A DNA stretch of 16,991 nucleotides, taken from contig NZ_CAUFJQ010000034.1 of NCBI RefSeq assembly GCF_959025735.1, positions 1 through 16,991 on the forward strand. Direction: 5' to 3'. Below, piece after piece: positions 1 through 6,556 of the stretch. This DNA is from an uncultured Streptococcus sp. GTDB taxonomy: Bacteria > Bacillota > Bacilli > Lactobacillales > Streptococcaceae. A program made the translations under genes and the position numbers. Below the pieces are notes generated by a model, which was not told the DNA's origin, did no database searches, and saw only the letters and a list, made by a program, of their open reading frames with translations. Within the stretch, counting starts at the first letter, position 1; every line of letters starts with the position of its first letter.

Positions 1-396
1 CTGCTTATTGTAGGTGGATGTACTGTGAAACAGAAAGAAAATACGAAGCAAGATAAAACGAATGTTTCTTCATCAAGGAAAGACCTAAAGGAAGATGAAG
101 AAACTATAAAGAAAAAACAACTGGACTATCTAAAAGAACACGAACAGAAGGTTGTTGATTTAGTCAAAGCACAAAATTCAAAAGTTGAATCCGTTCAGAT
201 TGATTGGGATCAGACACAATGGGGTGATGGTGGACTGACAACTCCTGAATATTATATGAATGTTTATGGACGTATAAATCATATTGAAGAATCGGGTTGG
301 AGAGTAGATATTCCAATTAATGATGACAATACATTGAATCTAGATGAGATGTATATAGGATCCGACATTGGAATAGGGGGGAGATTATTTGAGTAA
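1..396 (+). CDS. Putative secreted lipoprotein, 5'-truncated by window edge
   Basis: The open frame runs from base 1 to a TAA at 394-396 with no start inside the window that makes sense. The first codons read LLIVGGC, the end of a lipoprotein signal peptide with a lipobox (V-G-G-C, Cys codon 19-21), so the gene starts upstream and the GTG at 25 is an internal codon, not the start. The mature part from that Cys is 125 residues. It has a lysine/glutamate-rich charged linker (roughly the first 40 residues) and then a small folded-looking domain with several Trp, Tyr and Gly residues. I do not recognise the family. The gene overlaps by 8 bp the toxin-like remnant that follows, so the two were probably cotranslated. 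A surface-anchored immunity protein is a possible role, but that is inference from position and lipidation only. Confidence 0.7.
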   Translation: MLIVGGCTVKQKENTKQDKTNVSSSRKDLKEDEETIKKKQLDYLKEHEQKVVDLVKAQNSKVESVQIDWDQTQWGDGGLTTPEYYMNVYGRINHIEESGWRVDIPINDDNTLNLDEMYIGSDIGIGGRLFE

Positions 397-598
397 TTGG
401 CATTTGAGCAGTTTTGATAATCGATATGCTTCACTAGCAGAATCAGCTTACAGAGATAGACCCAACATGTTTCCATATGAATGATTAGATCAAATCCAGG
501 AAGAGCGTTCAAAGCTTAAATGGGAGTATGACAATGAGATAGATGCTTTCTATAAAAATCAGAAAAAGCCGGAATCGAAAGATAAAAAAAATCAGTAA
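389..598 (+). pseudogene. Broken small gene, possible remnant of a lipase-like secreted toxin
   Basis: A TTG at 389 sits 5 nt after a good Shine-Dalgarno stretch (GGGGGGAG, 376-383) inside the end of the lipoprotein gene. The frame reads LSNWHLSSFDNRYASLAESA and onward for 31 codons to a TGA at 482-484. The same frame then continues without a stop for 37 codons (485-595) to TAA at 596-598, encoding a charged, Lys/Glu-rich tail. One base change restores a 69-codon frame. The N-terminus (FDNRYASLAE-Y) resembles, from memory, the start of streptococcal lipase-like proteins often linked to type VII secretion, but no lipase domain follows. It may therefore be an internally deleted remnant, or a small partner protein inactivated by a nonsense mutation. 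The family assignment is weak; the interrupted frame is directly seen. Confidence 0.5.
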
Positions 599-618
599 GG
601 TTGTCCTTACTGTTTTTT
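584..618. terminator. Bidirectional rho-independent terminator
   Basis: A perfect 8-bp stem CAGTAAGG/CCTTACTG (593-600 with 605-612) closes a TTGT loop. TTTTTT follows on the plus strand. An A-run before the stem (584-591) gives a U-tract on the minus strand. It can end both the plus-strand lipoprotein/remnant unit and the convergent minus-strand gene whose stop is at 617-619. Confidence 0.85.
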
Positions 619-1051
619 AGTTGGATCCAGATGTGGCTGTATCTGCGCCACTGTCTGTTGCTGTGGAGCCTTGGTCTTGTGCGGCAGACGAGCTAGATTC
701 AGTAGCAGATGAGCTATCGGTTTCTTTTTGTGAACTTGTTTCTGTATTGCTTGAATTGGTTTGTGTATTGGTGTTAGCATCTGTATTGGTAGCGCTGGAG
801 TCAGAGCCCTTATCATGAACCACGACAACGCTGGTGCTACTAGACGGTTTGTCTTCTGTCTTTTGATTGTCTTTATTGAGCAGGCTCATGATGGTAAAGG
901 AAGTGACGATAATCCCTAAGAGACTGGCAATCGTAGCTACAACGGTTTGAAATACGGACAAACCTTGTTTGACTTTCTCACCGCGAGATGGTCTTGTATC
1001 TGTTTTTTCCTCAGGTTTTTGGTTTTTGTTACTTCTTGAATATTGTGACAT
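617..1051 (-). CDS. Ser/Thr-rich single-pass membrane protein (DUF6556-like)
   Basis: A 144-residue protein of three parts: a basic cytoplasmic N-terminus (about residues 1-34, MSQYSRSNKN...), one hydrophobic segment (about 35-58) that looks like a signal anchor, and a low-complexity C-terminal region of about 85 residues rich in Ser, Thr, Asp, Asn and Gln, probably outside the membrane. There is no cleavage site or LPXTG motif. The layout fits a streptococcal family I recall as DUF6556; function unknown. Two starts are possible, ATG at 1057 and ATG at 1051. I chose 1051 because the purine-rich GAAAGAGA upstream is spaced about 6 nt from it but abuts the first ATG. It is transcribed alone, divergently from the cysteine desulfurase gene. 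Confidence 0.75.
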   Translation of the reverse strand: MSQYSRSNKNQKPEEKTDTRPSRGEKVKQGLSVFQTVVATIASLLGIIVTSFTIMSLLNKDNQKTEDKPSSSTSVVVVHDKGSDSSATNTDANTNTQTNSSNTETSSQKETDSSSATESSSSAAQDQGSTATDSGADTATSGSN

Positions 1052-1094
1052 GTTCATTCTCTTTCTATCAAAAATTGTTTTTTAACACTTTCCT

Positions 1095-1123
1095 ATTATA
1101 AGTCATTTTCTGAAAAATGTCTA
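1095..1123 (-). promoter_or_regulatory. Sigma-A promoter of the minus-strand membrane-protein gene
   Basis: On the minus strand there is a -35 TAGACA (1123-1118), a 17-bp spacer and a perfect -10 TATAAT (1100-1095), about 40 bp before the start codon. Confidence 0.75.
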
Positions 1124-1176
1124 AAAAGAACTGAATTTTATAGAGTGATTTTGCCGCATCTCTCTTTATCAAATCC

Positions 1177-1205
1177 TTGTCCCAAGCGGTTAGAAATGAT
1201 AAAAT
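1177..1205 (+). promoter_or_regulatory. Probable sigma-A promoter of the cysteine desulfurase-thiI unit
   Basis: -35-like TTGTCC (1177-1182), 17-bp spacer, and -10 TAAAAT (1200-1205) preceded by TGA, making an extended -10. It lies about 40 bp upstream of the ATG at 1244. The -35 is weak, offset by the extended -10. Confidence 0.6.
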
Positions 1206-1243
1206 AGAAGTTACGTAAAAAGAAAGTGATGGATGCGTAGGAC

Positions 1244-2386
1244 ATGATCTATTTTGACAATTCAGCAACGACTAAACCCTATCCAGAAGCCCTTGCGACT
1301 TATACAGAAGTAGCGACTCGGATCTGGGGCAACCCTTCTAGTTTGCACAATCTAGGTAGTCAAGCTACTCGTATTTTGGAAGCTTCTCGGAAACAAATTG
1401 CGGAGCTAATTGGCAAGAAAGCTGAGGAAATTTACTTCACGTCTGGTGGGACAGAAGGGGACAACTGGATCCTCAAGGGTGTCGCCTTTGAGAAAGCTCC
1501 TTATGGCAAGCATATCATTGTCTCTGACATCGAGCATCCCGCTATCAAGGAATCGGCTGCTTGGTTAAAGACGCAGGGATTCGAAGTGGATTACGCTCCA
1601 GTGGATGCGCGTGGCTTTGTCAAGGTGGATGCCTTGGCTAGTCTTCTCCGTCCGGATACGACCTTGGTCTCTATCATGGCCGTCAACAATGAGATTGGCT
1701 CCATCCAGCCCATCCATGAAATTGCGGCTCTCCTAGAAGATCGTCCAACGATTAGTTTCCATGTCGATGCTGTTCAAGCTTTAGCCAAGGTAGCAACAGA
1801 AGTTTATCTACCAGAGCGCGTAGACTTTGCGACCTTCTCTAGTCACAAATTTCATGGCCTTCGTGGAGTTGGCTTTGTCTACATCAAAGAAGGCAAAAAG
1901 ATCACCCCTCTCTTAACAGGTGGAGGTCAAGAAAAAGAAATGCGCTCGACAACTGAGAACGTGGCAGGTATCGCAGCAACAGCAAAAGCCCTACGCTTAG
2001 CCATGGAAAACCAAGAAGCTTTTTCCAGCAAGACCCAGCAGATGAAAGAAGTCATCCGCAAAGAATTGGCCAACTATCCAGATGTCACTATCTTTTCTGG
2101 TGAGAATCATTTTGCGCCTCATATCTTGACTTTCGGGATCAAGGGAGTTCGTGGAGAAGTAGTGGTCCATGCCTTTGAAGAGTTTGATATTTACATCTCG
2201 ACAACCAGTGCTTGCTCGTCCAAAGCTGGTAAGCCAGCTGGAACCTTGATTGCTATGGGAGTGGACAAGAGTATCGCACAGACAGCTGTCCGCTTGAGTC
2301 TTGATCTTGAAAATGACATGAGCCAAGTCGAGCAATTCTTGACCAAGTTCAAACTGATTTACGAGCAAACACGAAAAGTACGTTAA
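1244..2386 (+). CDS. Cysteine desulfurase (NifS/IscS family, NifZ-like partner of ThiI)
   Basis: A PLP-dependent class V aminotransferase-fold enzyme of 380 residues that takes sulfur from cysteine, forming alanine and an enzyme persulfide. The N-terminus MIYFDNSATTKP is typical of the family. The PLP lysine is K202 in SSHKFHG, and the persulfide cysteine is C324 in STTSACSSKAG. The gene lies 18 bp upstream of thiI. By analogy with Bacillus subtilis NifZ-ThiI, its likely job is to pass sulfur to ThiI for 4-thiouridine in tRNA, rather than to be the main Fe-S cluster desulfurase (SufS). The start is supported by the conserved N-terminus, although the Shine-Dalgarno is poor: AGGA lies almost against the ATG. 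No frameshift or missing motif is seen. The product call is sure; the dedicated partnership is inferred from adjacency. Confidence 0.95.
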   Translation: MIYFDNSATTKPYPEALATYTEVATRIWGNPSSLHNLGSQATRILEASRKQIAELIGKKAEEIYFTSGGTEGDNWILKGVAFEKAPYGKHIIVSDIEHPAIKESAAWLKTQGFEVDYAPVDARGFVKVDALASLLRPDTTLVSIMAVNNEIGSIQPIHEIAALLEDRPTISFHVDAVQALAKVATEVYLPERVDFATFSSHKFHGLRGVGFVYIKEGKKITPLLTGGGQEKEMRSTTENVAGIAATAKALRLAMENQEAFSSKTQQMKEVIRKELANYPDVTIFSGENHFAPHILTFGIKGVRGEVVVHAFEEFDIYISTTSACSSKAGKPAGTLIAMGVDKSIAQTAVRLSLDLENDMSQVEQFLTKFKLIYEQTRKVR

Positions 2387-2404
2387 TTTTAGAAGGAAAT
2401 CAAC

Positions 2405-3625
2405 ATGACCTTAACCTATTCAGAAATTATGATTCGCTATGGAGAGCTTTCTACTAAAGGAAAGAACCGTATGCGTTTTATCATTAAACTTCGCAATAAT
2501 ATCCAAGATGTTTTATCTATCTATCCAGCTGTCAAAGTGACAGCCGACCGCGATCGGGCGCATGCTTATCTGCATGGGACGGATTATGAGCCAGTAGCAG
2601 AATCCCTCAAGCAGGTTTTTGGAATCCAAAATTTTTCACCCGTTTACAAGATTGAAAAATCTGTTCCGGCCTTAAAAGCAGCAGTGCAAGAGATCATGAA
2701 GGAGATTTACAAGGACGGCTTGACCTTTAAAATCTCAAGTAAACGCAGTGACCATACCTTTGAACTCGATAGTCGCGAGCTCAACCAAACCTTGGGTGGT
2801 GCTGTCTTTGAAGCGATTCCAACCATCCAAGCTCAGATGAAAAAACCAGATATCAACTTGCAAGTTGAAATTCGAGAAGAAGCAGCCTATATTTCTTATG
2901 AAACCATTAAGGGAGCAGGTGGCCTTCCTGTTGGTACGTCTGGCAAGGGCATGCTCATGCTTTCTGGTGGAATTGACTCTCCAGTAGCTGGTTACCTAGC
3001 CTTGAAGCGTGGAGTGGATATCGAGGCGGTTCACTTTGCTAGCCCACCTTATACCAGCCCAGGAGCTCTTAAAAAAGCCCATGATTTAACACGGAAGTTA
3101 ACCAAGTTTGGGGGCAATATCCAATTTATCGAGGTGCCCTTCACAGAGATCCAAGAGGAAATCAAGGAAAAAGCGCCAGAAGCTTACCTCATGACCTTGA
3201 CCCGTCGCTTTATGATGCGCATTACAGACCGCATTCGCGAGGTTCGCGGTGGTTTGGTGATTATCAATGGTGAAAGCTTGGGACAAGTGGCTAGCCAAAC
3301 CTTAGAGAGTATGCAGGCCATCAATGCAGTGACCAATACGCCGGTTATCCGTCCGGTGGTGACAATGGACAAGTTGGAAATCATCGATATTGCCCAAGCC
3401 ATTGATACCTTTGAAATTTCTATCCAGCCATTCGAAGATTGTTGTACCATCTTTGCACCAGATCGTCCAAAGACCAATCCGAAACTCAAAAATGCAGAGC
3501 AGTATGAGCAACGGATGGATGTAGAAGCTTTGGTTGAGCGTGCGGTAGCAGGCATCATCGTAACAGAGATCACACCAAAAGCAGAAAAAGATGAGGTCGA
3601 TGACCTGATCGAGAATTTGCTATAG
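2405..3625 (+). CDS. thiI: tRNA 4-thiouridine synthase ThiI
   Basis: A 406-residue tRNA sulfurtransferase. It adenylates U8 of tRNA and transfers sulfur from the desulfurase persulfide to make s4U; in some bacteria it also feeds thiazole synthesis. The order is an N-terminal ferredoxin-like/THUMP region (about 1-165) and a PP-loop ATPase domain starting with S187-G-G-I-D-S-P193. A conserved cysteine pair follows at 346-347 (EDCCTIFAP), matching the region of the acceptor cysteine in the family. The C-terminal rhodanese domain of Escherichia coli ThiI is absent, as is usual in Firmicutes, so the adjacent desulfurase is the likely sulfur donor. An AGAAGGA Shine-Dalgarno at 2391-2397 supports the ATG. 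A hairpin terminator begins right at the stop codon. Confidence 0.96.
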   Translation: MTLTYSEIMIRYGELSTKGKNRMRFIIKLRNNIQDVLSIYPAVKVTADRDRAHAYLHGTDYEPVAESLKQVFGIQNFSPVYKIEKSVPALKAAVQEIMKEIYKDGLTFKISSKRSDHTFELDSRELNQTLGGAVFEAIPTIQAQMKKPDINLQVEIREEAAYISYETIKGAGGLPVGTSGKGMLMLSGGIDSPVAGYLALKRGVDIEAVHFASPPYTSPGALKKAHDLTRKLTKFGGNIQFIEVPFTEIQEEIKEKAPEAYLMTLTRRFMMRITDRIREVRGGLVIINGESLGQVASQTLESMQAINAVTNTPVIRPVVTMDKLEIIDIAQAIDTFEISIQPFEDCCTIFAPDRPKTNPKLKNAEQYEQRMDVEALVERAVAGIIVTEITPKAEKDEVDDLIENLL

Positions 3626-3654
3626 GAGAGACTGGGAGTATCCAGCCTCTTTTT
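3624..3654 (+). terminator. Terminator after thiI
   Basis: A stem that starts at the thiI stop codon: CTGG (3632-3635) pairs with CCAG (3642-3645). After one mismatch, a further 7 pairs follow, some G-U, leading into TTTTT (3650-3654). Probably partial, with read-through to the lipoprotein gene possible since no clear promoter is seen between them. Confidence 0.65.
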
Positions 3655-3677
3655 CTAACCAACTTAAAGGAGACAAG

Positions 3678-4220
3678 ATGAAAAAAATTATCGTTTTAAT
3701 GACAAGTTTGCTTCTGTTGACAGGCTGCGTCAAAGTATCATTTACTGGTCCGAAAAAAGAAGAAAAGACCAGCCAGTCAACCAGCAGTAAAAAAGAACCC
3801 CTCACATTTGTCAGAGCCGACCAGTACAAAGATCAGGACAACGAAGTCTTGGAAGCCTCTGAGAAATTTATCAAGGAACACCCAACGCTTGGAGAACCTG
3901 GAAAATTATTTGTCTTTTTCCCAGGCTATACCTTTGGAAATGAGGAAAACCGCTTCGCCTTGTTCTTTATCGTGAATCGTACCACCACAACCATTGATCG
4001 TGATGGATCCTTTGTTCTAAATTTGGAATATGATGGAGAGCCACTTTTTAAAGATGTCACAGTGGACTATGAAGTGAGCGAATCAGGGGTGTTGAAACCT
4101 AATACGGCTGCAGCCATTCCTATCAAAATCACCAAGGAACAAGAAGAAAAAATGAAGAGCATGAATGATTCGTCTAAAGCCAAAATGAGTTTCAATGACT
4201 TTAAATTTAAGGATAAGTAG
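3678..4220 (+). CDS. Uncharacterised lipoprotein
   Basis: A 180-residue exported lipoprotein. A short basic start (MKK), a hydrophobic core and the lipobox LLTGC place the lipidated cysteine at residue 17. A Lys/Ser/Thr/Glu-rich linker follows (about 23-42), then a domain of about 135 residues with alternating hydrophobic positions (FALFFIVNRT, FVLNLEYDGE) suggesting a beta-sandwich fold. I recognise no catalytic motif and cannot name the family; a small immunoglobulin-like or DUF-type surface domain is the best description. The AAAGGAGA Shine-Dalgarno just before the ATG (3666-3673) is strong. It lies between the thiI terminator and the rplU promoter and seems to depend on thiI read-through or a weak promoter I cannot see. 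Confidence 0.85.
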   Translation: MKKIIVLMTSLLLLTGCVKVSFTGPKKEEKTSQSTSSKKEPLTFVRADQYKDQDNEVLEASEKFIKEHPTLGEPGKLFVFFPGYTFGNEENRFALFFIVNRTTTTIDRDGSFVLNLEYDGEPLFKDVTVDYEVSESGVLKPNTAAAIPIKITKEQEEKMKSMNDSSKAKMSFNDFKFKDK

Positions 4221-4312
4221 ATGAAGAAGTCGGACTGACAAGTGATCTTAACATAAAAGATACAAAATCATCCATTTTATAAAAGAAATTCGTTTTCAAA
4301 GCGCAAAAATAC

Positions 4313-4341
4313 TTGTCATTGTCTGATAGAAGTGATATACT
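4313..4341 (+). promoter_or_regulatory. Strong sigma-A promoter of the rplU operon
   Basis: -35 TTGTCA (4313-4318), 17-bp spacer, -10 TATACT (4336-4341) preceded by TGA, an extended -10. It implies a 5' leader of about 130 nt before rplU. The interval 4221-4312 is AT-rich and holds nothing else that I can identify. Confidence 0.85.
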
Positions 4342-4349
4342 AAGAGAGT

Positions 4350-4475
4350 TGACTATGCACATGCCTGTGCAACCGCTCGAACATCGTCGCTCATTTCCAT
4401 GAGAGTAAGTGGTTCGTCCCACGATGCTAGGCGAGTCTTCACAAAATACGGGGAAACCCAAAAATACATAGGAGG
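4350..4475 (+). ncRNA. Structured 5' leader of rplU (probable L21 leader)
   Basis: Between the promoter and the rplU Shine-Dalgarno (AGGAGG, 4470-4475) the RNA can fold into a compact branched structure. GCACA/TGTGC closes a TGCC loop (4357-4370). CTCAT/ATGAG closes a TTCC tetraloop (4390-4403). CATCG pairs with CGATG (4382-4386 with 4422-4426). An outer CTCG/CGAG (4376-4379 with 4432-4435) or GACT/AGTC (4351-4354 with 4434-4437) closes the domain. Position and size fit the L21 leader family known in Firmicutes, thought to allow autogenous control by the ribosomal protein. The assignment rests on context and pairing, not on a covariance-model match. Confidence 0.65.
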
Positions 4476-4481
4476 TGCATA

Positions 4482-4796
4482 ATGAGCACATACGCAATCA
4501 TTAAAACTGGCGGAAAACAAGTTAAAGTTGAAGTTGGTCAAGCAGTCTACGTTGAAAAATTGAACGTTGAAGCTGGTCAAGAAGTTACATTTAACGAAGT
4601 TGTTCTTGTTGGTGGTGAAAACACTGTTGTCGGAACTCCACTTGTTTCAGGAGCTACTGTTGTTGGAACTGTTGAAAAACAAGGAAAACAAAAGAAAGTT
4701 GTTACTTACAAGTACAAACCTAAAAAAGGTAGCCACCGTAAACAAGGTCACCGTCAACCTTACACTAAAGTTGTCATCAACGCTATCAACGCTTAA
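4482..4796 (+). CDS. rplU: 50S ribosomal protein bL21
   Basis: A 104-residue ribosomal protein of the usual bL21 length. It starts [20 protein letters not shown] and contains the conserved basic C-terminal stretch with [15 protein letters not shown], which binds 23S rRNA. A near-perfect AGGAGG Shine-Dalgarno lies 6 nt before the ATG. It is first in a three-gene unit with prp and rpmA, an arrangement conserved across Firmicutes. Expression is likely controlled through the structured leader upstream. Nothing is unusual in the coding sequence. Confidence 0.98.
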   Translation: MSTYAIIKTGGKQVKVEVGQAVYVEKLNVEAGQEVTFNEVVLVGGENTVVGTPLVSGATVVGTVEKQGKQKKVVTYKYKPKKGSHRKQGHRQPYTKVVINAINA

Positions 4797-4811
4797 TTTT
4801 TAGGAGAACAC

Positions 4812-5156
4812 ATGATACAAGCAGTCTTTGAACGAGCCGAAGATGGCGAGCTGAGGAGTGCAGAAATCACTGGGCACGCTGGAAGCGGTGAATACGGCTT
4901 TGATGTCGTGTGTGCATCGGTTTCGACTCTAGCCATTAACTTTGTCAACTCTGTTGAGAAATTTGCAGGCTACGAACCGGATCTAGAATTAAACGAAGAA
5001 GAAGGTGGCTTCCTGCGGGTGACGATCCCGACGGATATTCCACCACATCAAAGAGAAATGACCCAACTATTCTTTGAATCATTTTTCTTAGGGATGGCAA
5101 ACTTATCGGAGAACTCATCGGAGTTCGTCCAAACAAGAGTTATCACAGAAAACTAA
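4812..5156 (+). CDS. prp: Ribosomal-processing cysteine protease Prp
   Basis: A 114-residue cysteine protease that removes the N-terminal extension of bL27 in Firmicutes, so that mature bL27 can reach the peptidyl-transferase centre. The catalytic pair is visible: H22 in [12 protein letters not shown] and C34 in DVVCASVS, with the usual 11-residue spacing. Its substrate is the next gene, 17 bp downstream, whose N-terminus carries the matching cleavage sequence. It lies 15 bp after rplU with Shine-Dalgarno TAGGAGA (4801-4807). The length and the conserved location between rplU and rpmA fit the family formerly called YsxB. Confidence 0.95.
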   Translation: MIQAVFERAEDGELRSAEITGHAGSGEYGFDVVCASVSTLAINFVNSVEKFAGYEPDLELNEEEGGFLRVTIPTDIPPHQREMTQLFFESFFLGMANLSENSSEFVQTRVITEN

Positions 5157-5173
5157 CATGGAGGAAAACAATT

Positions 5174-5467
5174 ATGTTGAAATTGAATCTTGCTAACTTG
5201 CAACTTTTCGCCCACAAAAAAGGTGGAGGTTCTACATCAAACGGACGTGATTCACAAGCAAAACGTCTTGGAGCTAAAGCAGCTGATGGACAAACTGTAA
5301 CAGGTGGATCTATCCTTTACCGTCAACGCGGTACTCACATCTACCCAGGTGTGAACGTTGGACGTGGTGGAGACGATACTTTGTTCGCAAAAGTTGAAGG
5401 CGTAGTACGCTTCGAACGTAAAGGTCGCGATAAAAAACAAGTTTCTGTTTACCCAATCGCAAAATAA
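5174..5467 (+). CDS. rpmA: 50S ribosomal protein bL27 with Prp-cleavable N-terminal extension
   Basis: A 97-residue ribosomal protein. The start [12 protein letters not shown] is a 12-residue extension ahead of [20 protein letters not shown], where canonical bL27 begins. By homology with the Staphylococcus aureus system, Prp cuts after the Phe, before AHKK. After cleavage the flexible N-terminus reaches the peptidyl-transferase centre. The body is standard ([16 protein letters not shown]). Shine-Dalgarno GGAGG lies just before the ATG. The gene ends the operon and a strong terminator starts at its stop codon. Confidence 0.98.
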   Translation: MLKLNLANLQLFAHKKGGGSTSNGRDSQAKRLGAKAADGQTVTGGSILYRQRGTHIYPGVNVGRGGDDTLFAKVEGVVRFERKGRDKKQVSVYPIAK

Positions 5468-5489
5468 AAAGGTTTTCTAAACCTTTTTG
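5466..5489 (+). terminator. Rho-independent terminator of rplU-prp-rpmA
   Basis: A 10-bp AT-rich stem AAAAAGGTTT/AAACCTTTTT (5466-5475 with 5479-5488) with a TCT loop, overlapping the rpmA stop codon. Its own 3' arm provides the U-tract. Confidence 0.85.
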
Positions 5490-5510
5490 TCCCGAGCCTG
5501 ATCTAAAGGT

Positions 5511-5566
5511 GAGGAAGCTAGAAATAGCATAAATCAAAGCTTTCCGGATTGACGGAAGGCTTTTTT
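5511..5566 (+). promoter_or_regulatory. Second terminator with a competing upstream pairing (attenuator-like)
   Basis: AGCTTTCCG (5538-5546) pairs with CGGAAGGCT (5553-5561), one G-U, extended by A-T pairs, with a GATTGA loop and a run of six T. The same 5' arm can instead pair with GGAAGCT at 5513-5519 (7 pairs, one bulge), which would break the terminator. A small GCTA-GAAA-TAGC hairpin (5517-5528) overlaps the upstream segment. It lies downstream of the rpmA terminator and upstream of the lacR promoter. The terminator is well supported; a regulatory switch is inference. Confidence 0.6.
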
Positions 5567-5619
5567 CTTTTATTTATTTAAAAATACCATGTTTACTCCT
5601 GTTAATATAATGTTTGAAT

Positions 5620-5647
5620 TTGTGTTTTTTGAAAAATGTAGTATAAT
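5620..5647 (+). promoter_or_regulatory. lacR promoter
   Basis: -35-like TTGTGT (5620-5625), 16-bp spacer, perfect -10 TATAAT (5642-5647), 33 bp upstream of the lacR ATG. Confidence 0.7.
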
Positions 5648-5680
5648 AGAGACAAATATAGTAGGAATGGAAGTAGTACC

Positions 5681-6427
5681 ATGAAAGATAGCAGACATGT
5701 TGAAATTCTTCAGGAACTGGATCGAAAAAGTGTGGTATCAGTCAAAGAACTCAAGGAACTCTTTGGGGTGACAGACATGACCATTCGTCGCGATCTGATC
5801 GATCTTGAAAAACAAGGTCTTTTAGTTCGTGTACATGGTGGGGCCCACAAAAAAGTCAAAGATAGTTTATTAGAAGCTTCTCACAGTGAGAAAAATCTCA
5901 TCAATATTGATGAGAAACGATCCATTGCCAAAAAATGTGCAGACTTGATCGAAAATGGGGATACCGTCTTTATTGGCTCAGGTACAACAACAGACTTTAT
6001 CGGAGATTATTTGGAAGGGAAAGAAATTAGCATCGTCACCAACTCCCTGCCTATTTTTGAGAAGCTCAAGGATTTCCCTAATTATGACTTGATCTTAGTT
6101 GGTGGTCGTTACCGGGTAAAGACGCAAACCTTTGTCGGTCAATTTGCTAATAAACTCCTGAAAGAAATCAAGGTTTCTAAAGCCTTTATCGGGGTGAATG
6201 GAATCGATGGCCATAGTGTCTCCACAGCTAATGAAGAAGAAGGAAATGGCAATGCCATTATTCTGAACAATGCAATAGAGAAATATGTGGTAGCCGATAA
6301 CAGCAAGTTTGATAGTTATTCCTTCTACAGTTTCTATCGTGTGGAAGATCTGAATGCCATTATTACCGATAATAGCATTCCAAAGAAAATCAAAGACAAA
6401 TACGCCTTGTATACGAAAATCATTTAA
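5681..6427 (+). CDS. lacR: Lactose/galactose-6-phosphate repressor LacR (DeoR family)
   Basis: A 248-residue DeoR-family repressor. The N-terminal winged helix-turn-helix (about residues 5-55) carries the family signature VTDMTIRRDLIDLEKQGLL followed by VRVHGGA. The C-terminal sugar-phosphate-binding domain begins near residue 75 and contains GSGTTTDFIGDYL and the later VNGIDG and VVADNSKF motifs of the DeoR C-terminal domain. In lactose-using streptococci, staphylococci and lactococci the inducer is tagatose-6-phosphate; position upstream of gat-lac supports the same here. It has its own promoter and a terminator, so it is a single-gene unit. The Shine-Dalgarno is weak (GGAAGT region), in keeping with a low-abundance regulator. 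Confidence in the family is very high and in the LacR identity high. Confidence 0.93.
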   Translation: MKDSRHVEILQELDRKSVVSVKELKELFGVTDMTIRRDLIDLEKQGLLVRVHGGAHKKVKDSLLEASHSEKNLINIDEKRSIAKKCADLIENGDTVFIGSGTTTDFIGDYLEGKEISIVTNSLPIFEKLKDFPNYDLILVGGRYRVKTQTFVGQFANKLLKEIKVSKAFIGVNGIDGHSVSTANEEEGNGNAIILNNAIEKYVVADNSKFDSYSFYSFYRVEDLNAIITDNSIPKKIKDKYALYTKII

Positions 6428-6432
6428 GATCA

Positions 6433-6473
6433 AGAGGCTGGGACAAAAGTCCTAGCCTCTCAATTATTTTTGG
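6433..6473 (+). terminator. lacR terminator (first hairpin of the repeat)
   Basis: A 12-bp stem with AAAA loop (6433-6460), 5 bp after the lacR stop codon, followed by an AT-rich run with TTTTT. The U-tract is offset by several bases, so efficiency may be moderate. Confidence 0.7.
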
Positions 6474-6556
6474 ATTGTCGAGCAAGACGCAGTGGTTGAG
6501 TGGGCTCTACTACGCTGATTTCATCAGCTTTTACAGCCCTACTCAACTGTGCGGAG

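Noticed and set aside
607..828. Open frames on either strand across the repetitive tail of the minus-strand membrane-protein gene.
   Set aside because: They are by-products of the low-complexity Ser/Thr codons in the real gene, with no ribosome binding site and improbable protein composition.
3184..3573. A 129-codon open frame on the minus strand inside thiI.
   Set aside because: It is fully inside the well-supported thiI gene, has no promoter or Shine-Dalgarno, and resembles no protein I know.
5516..5529. AGCTAGAAATAGCA is identical to the artificial loop region of engineered Cas9 guide RNA scaffolds.
   Set aside because: It is just a short GCTA/TAGC stem with a GAAA tetraloop. No tracrRNA-like anti-repeat, nexus, CRISPR repeats or cas gene is present, so the match is coincidental.
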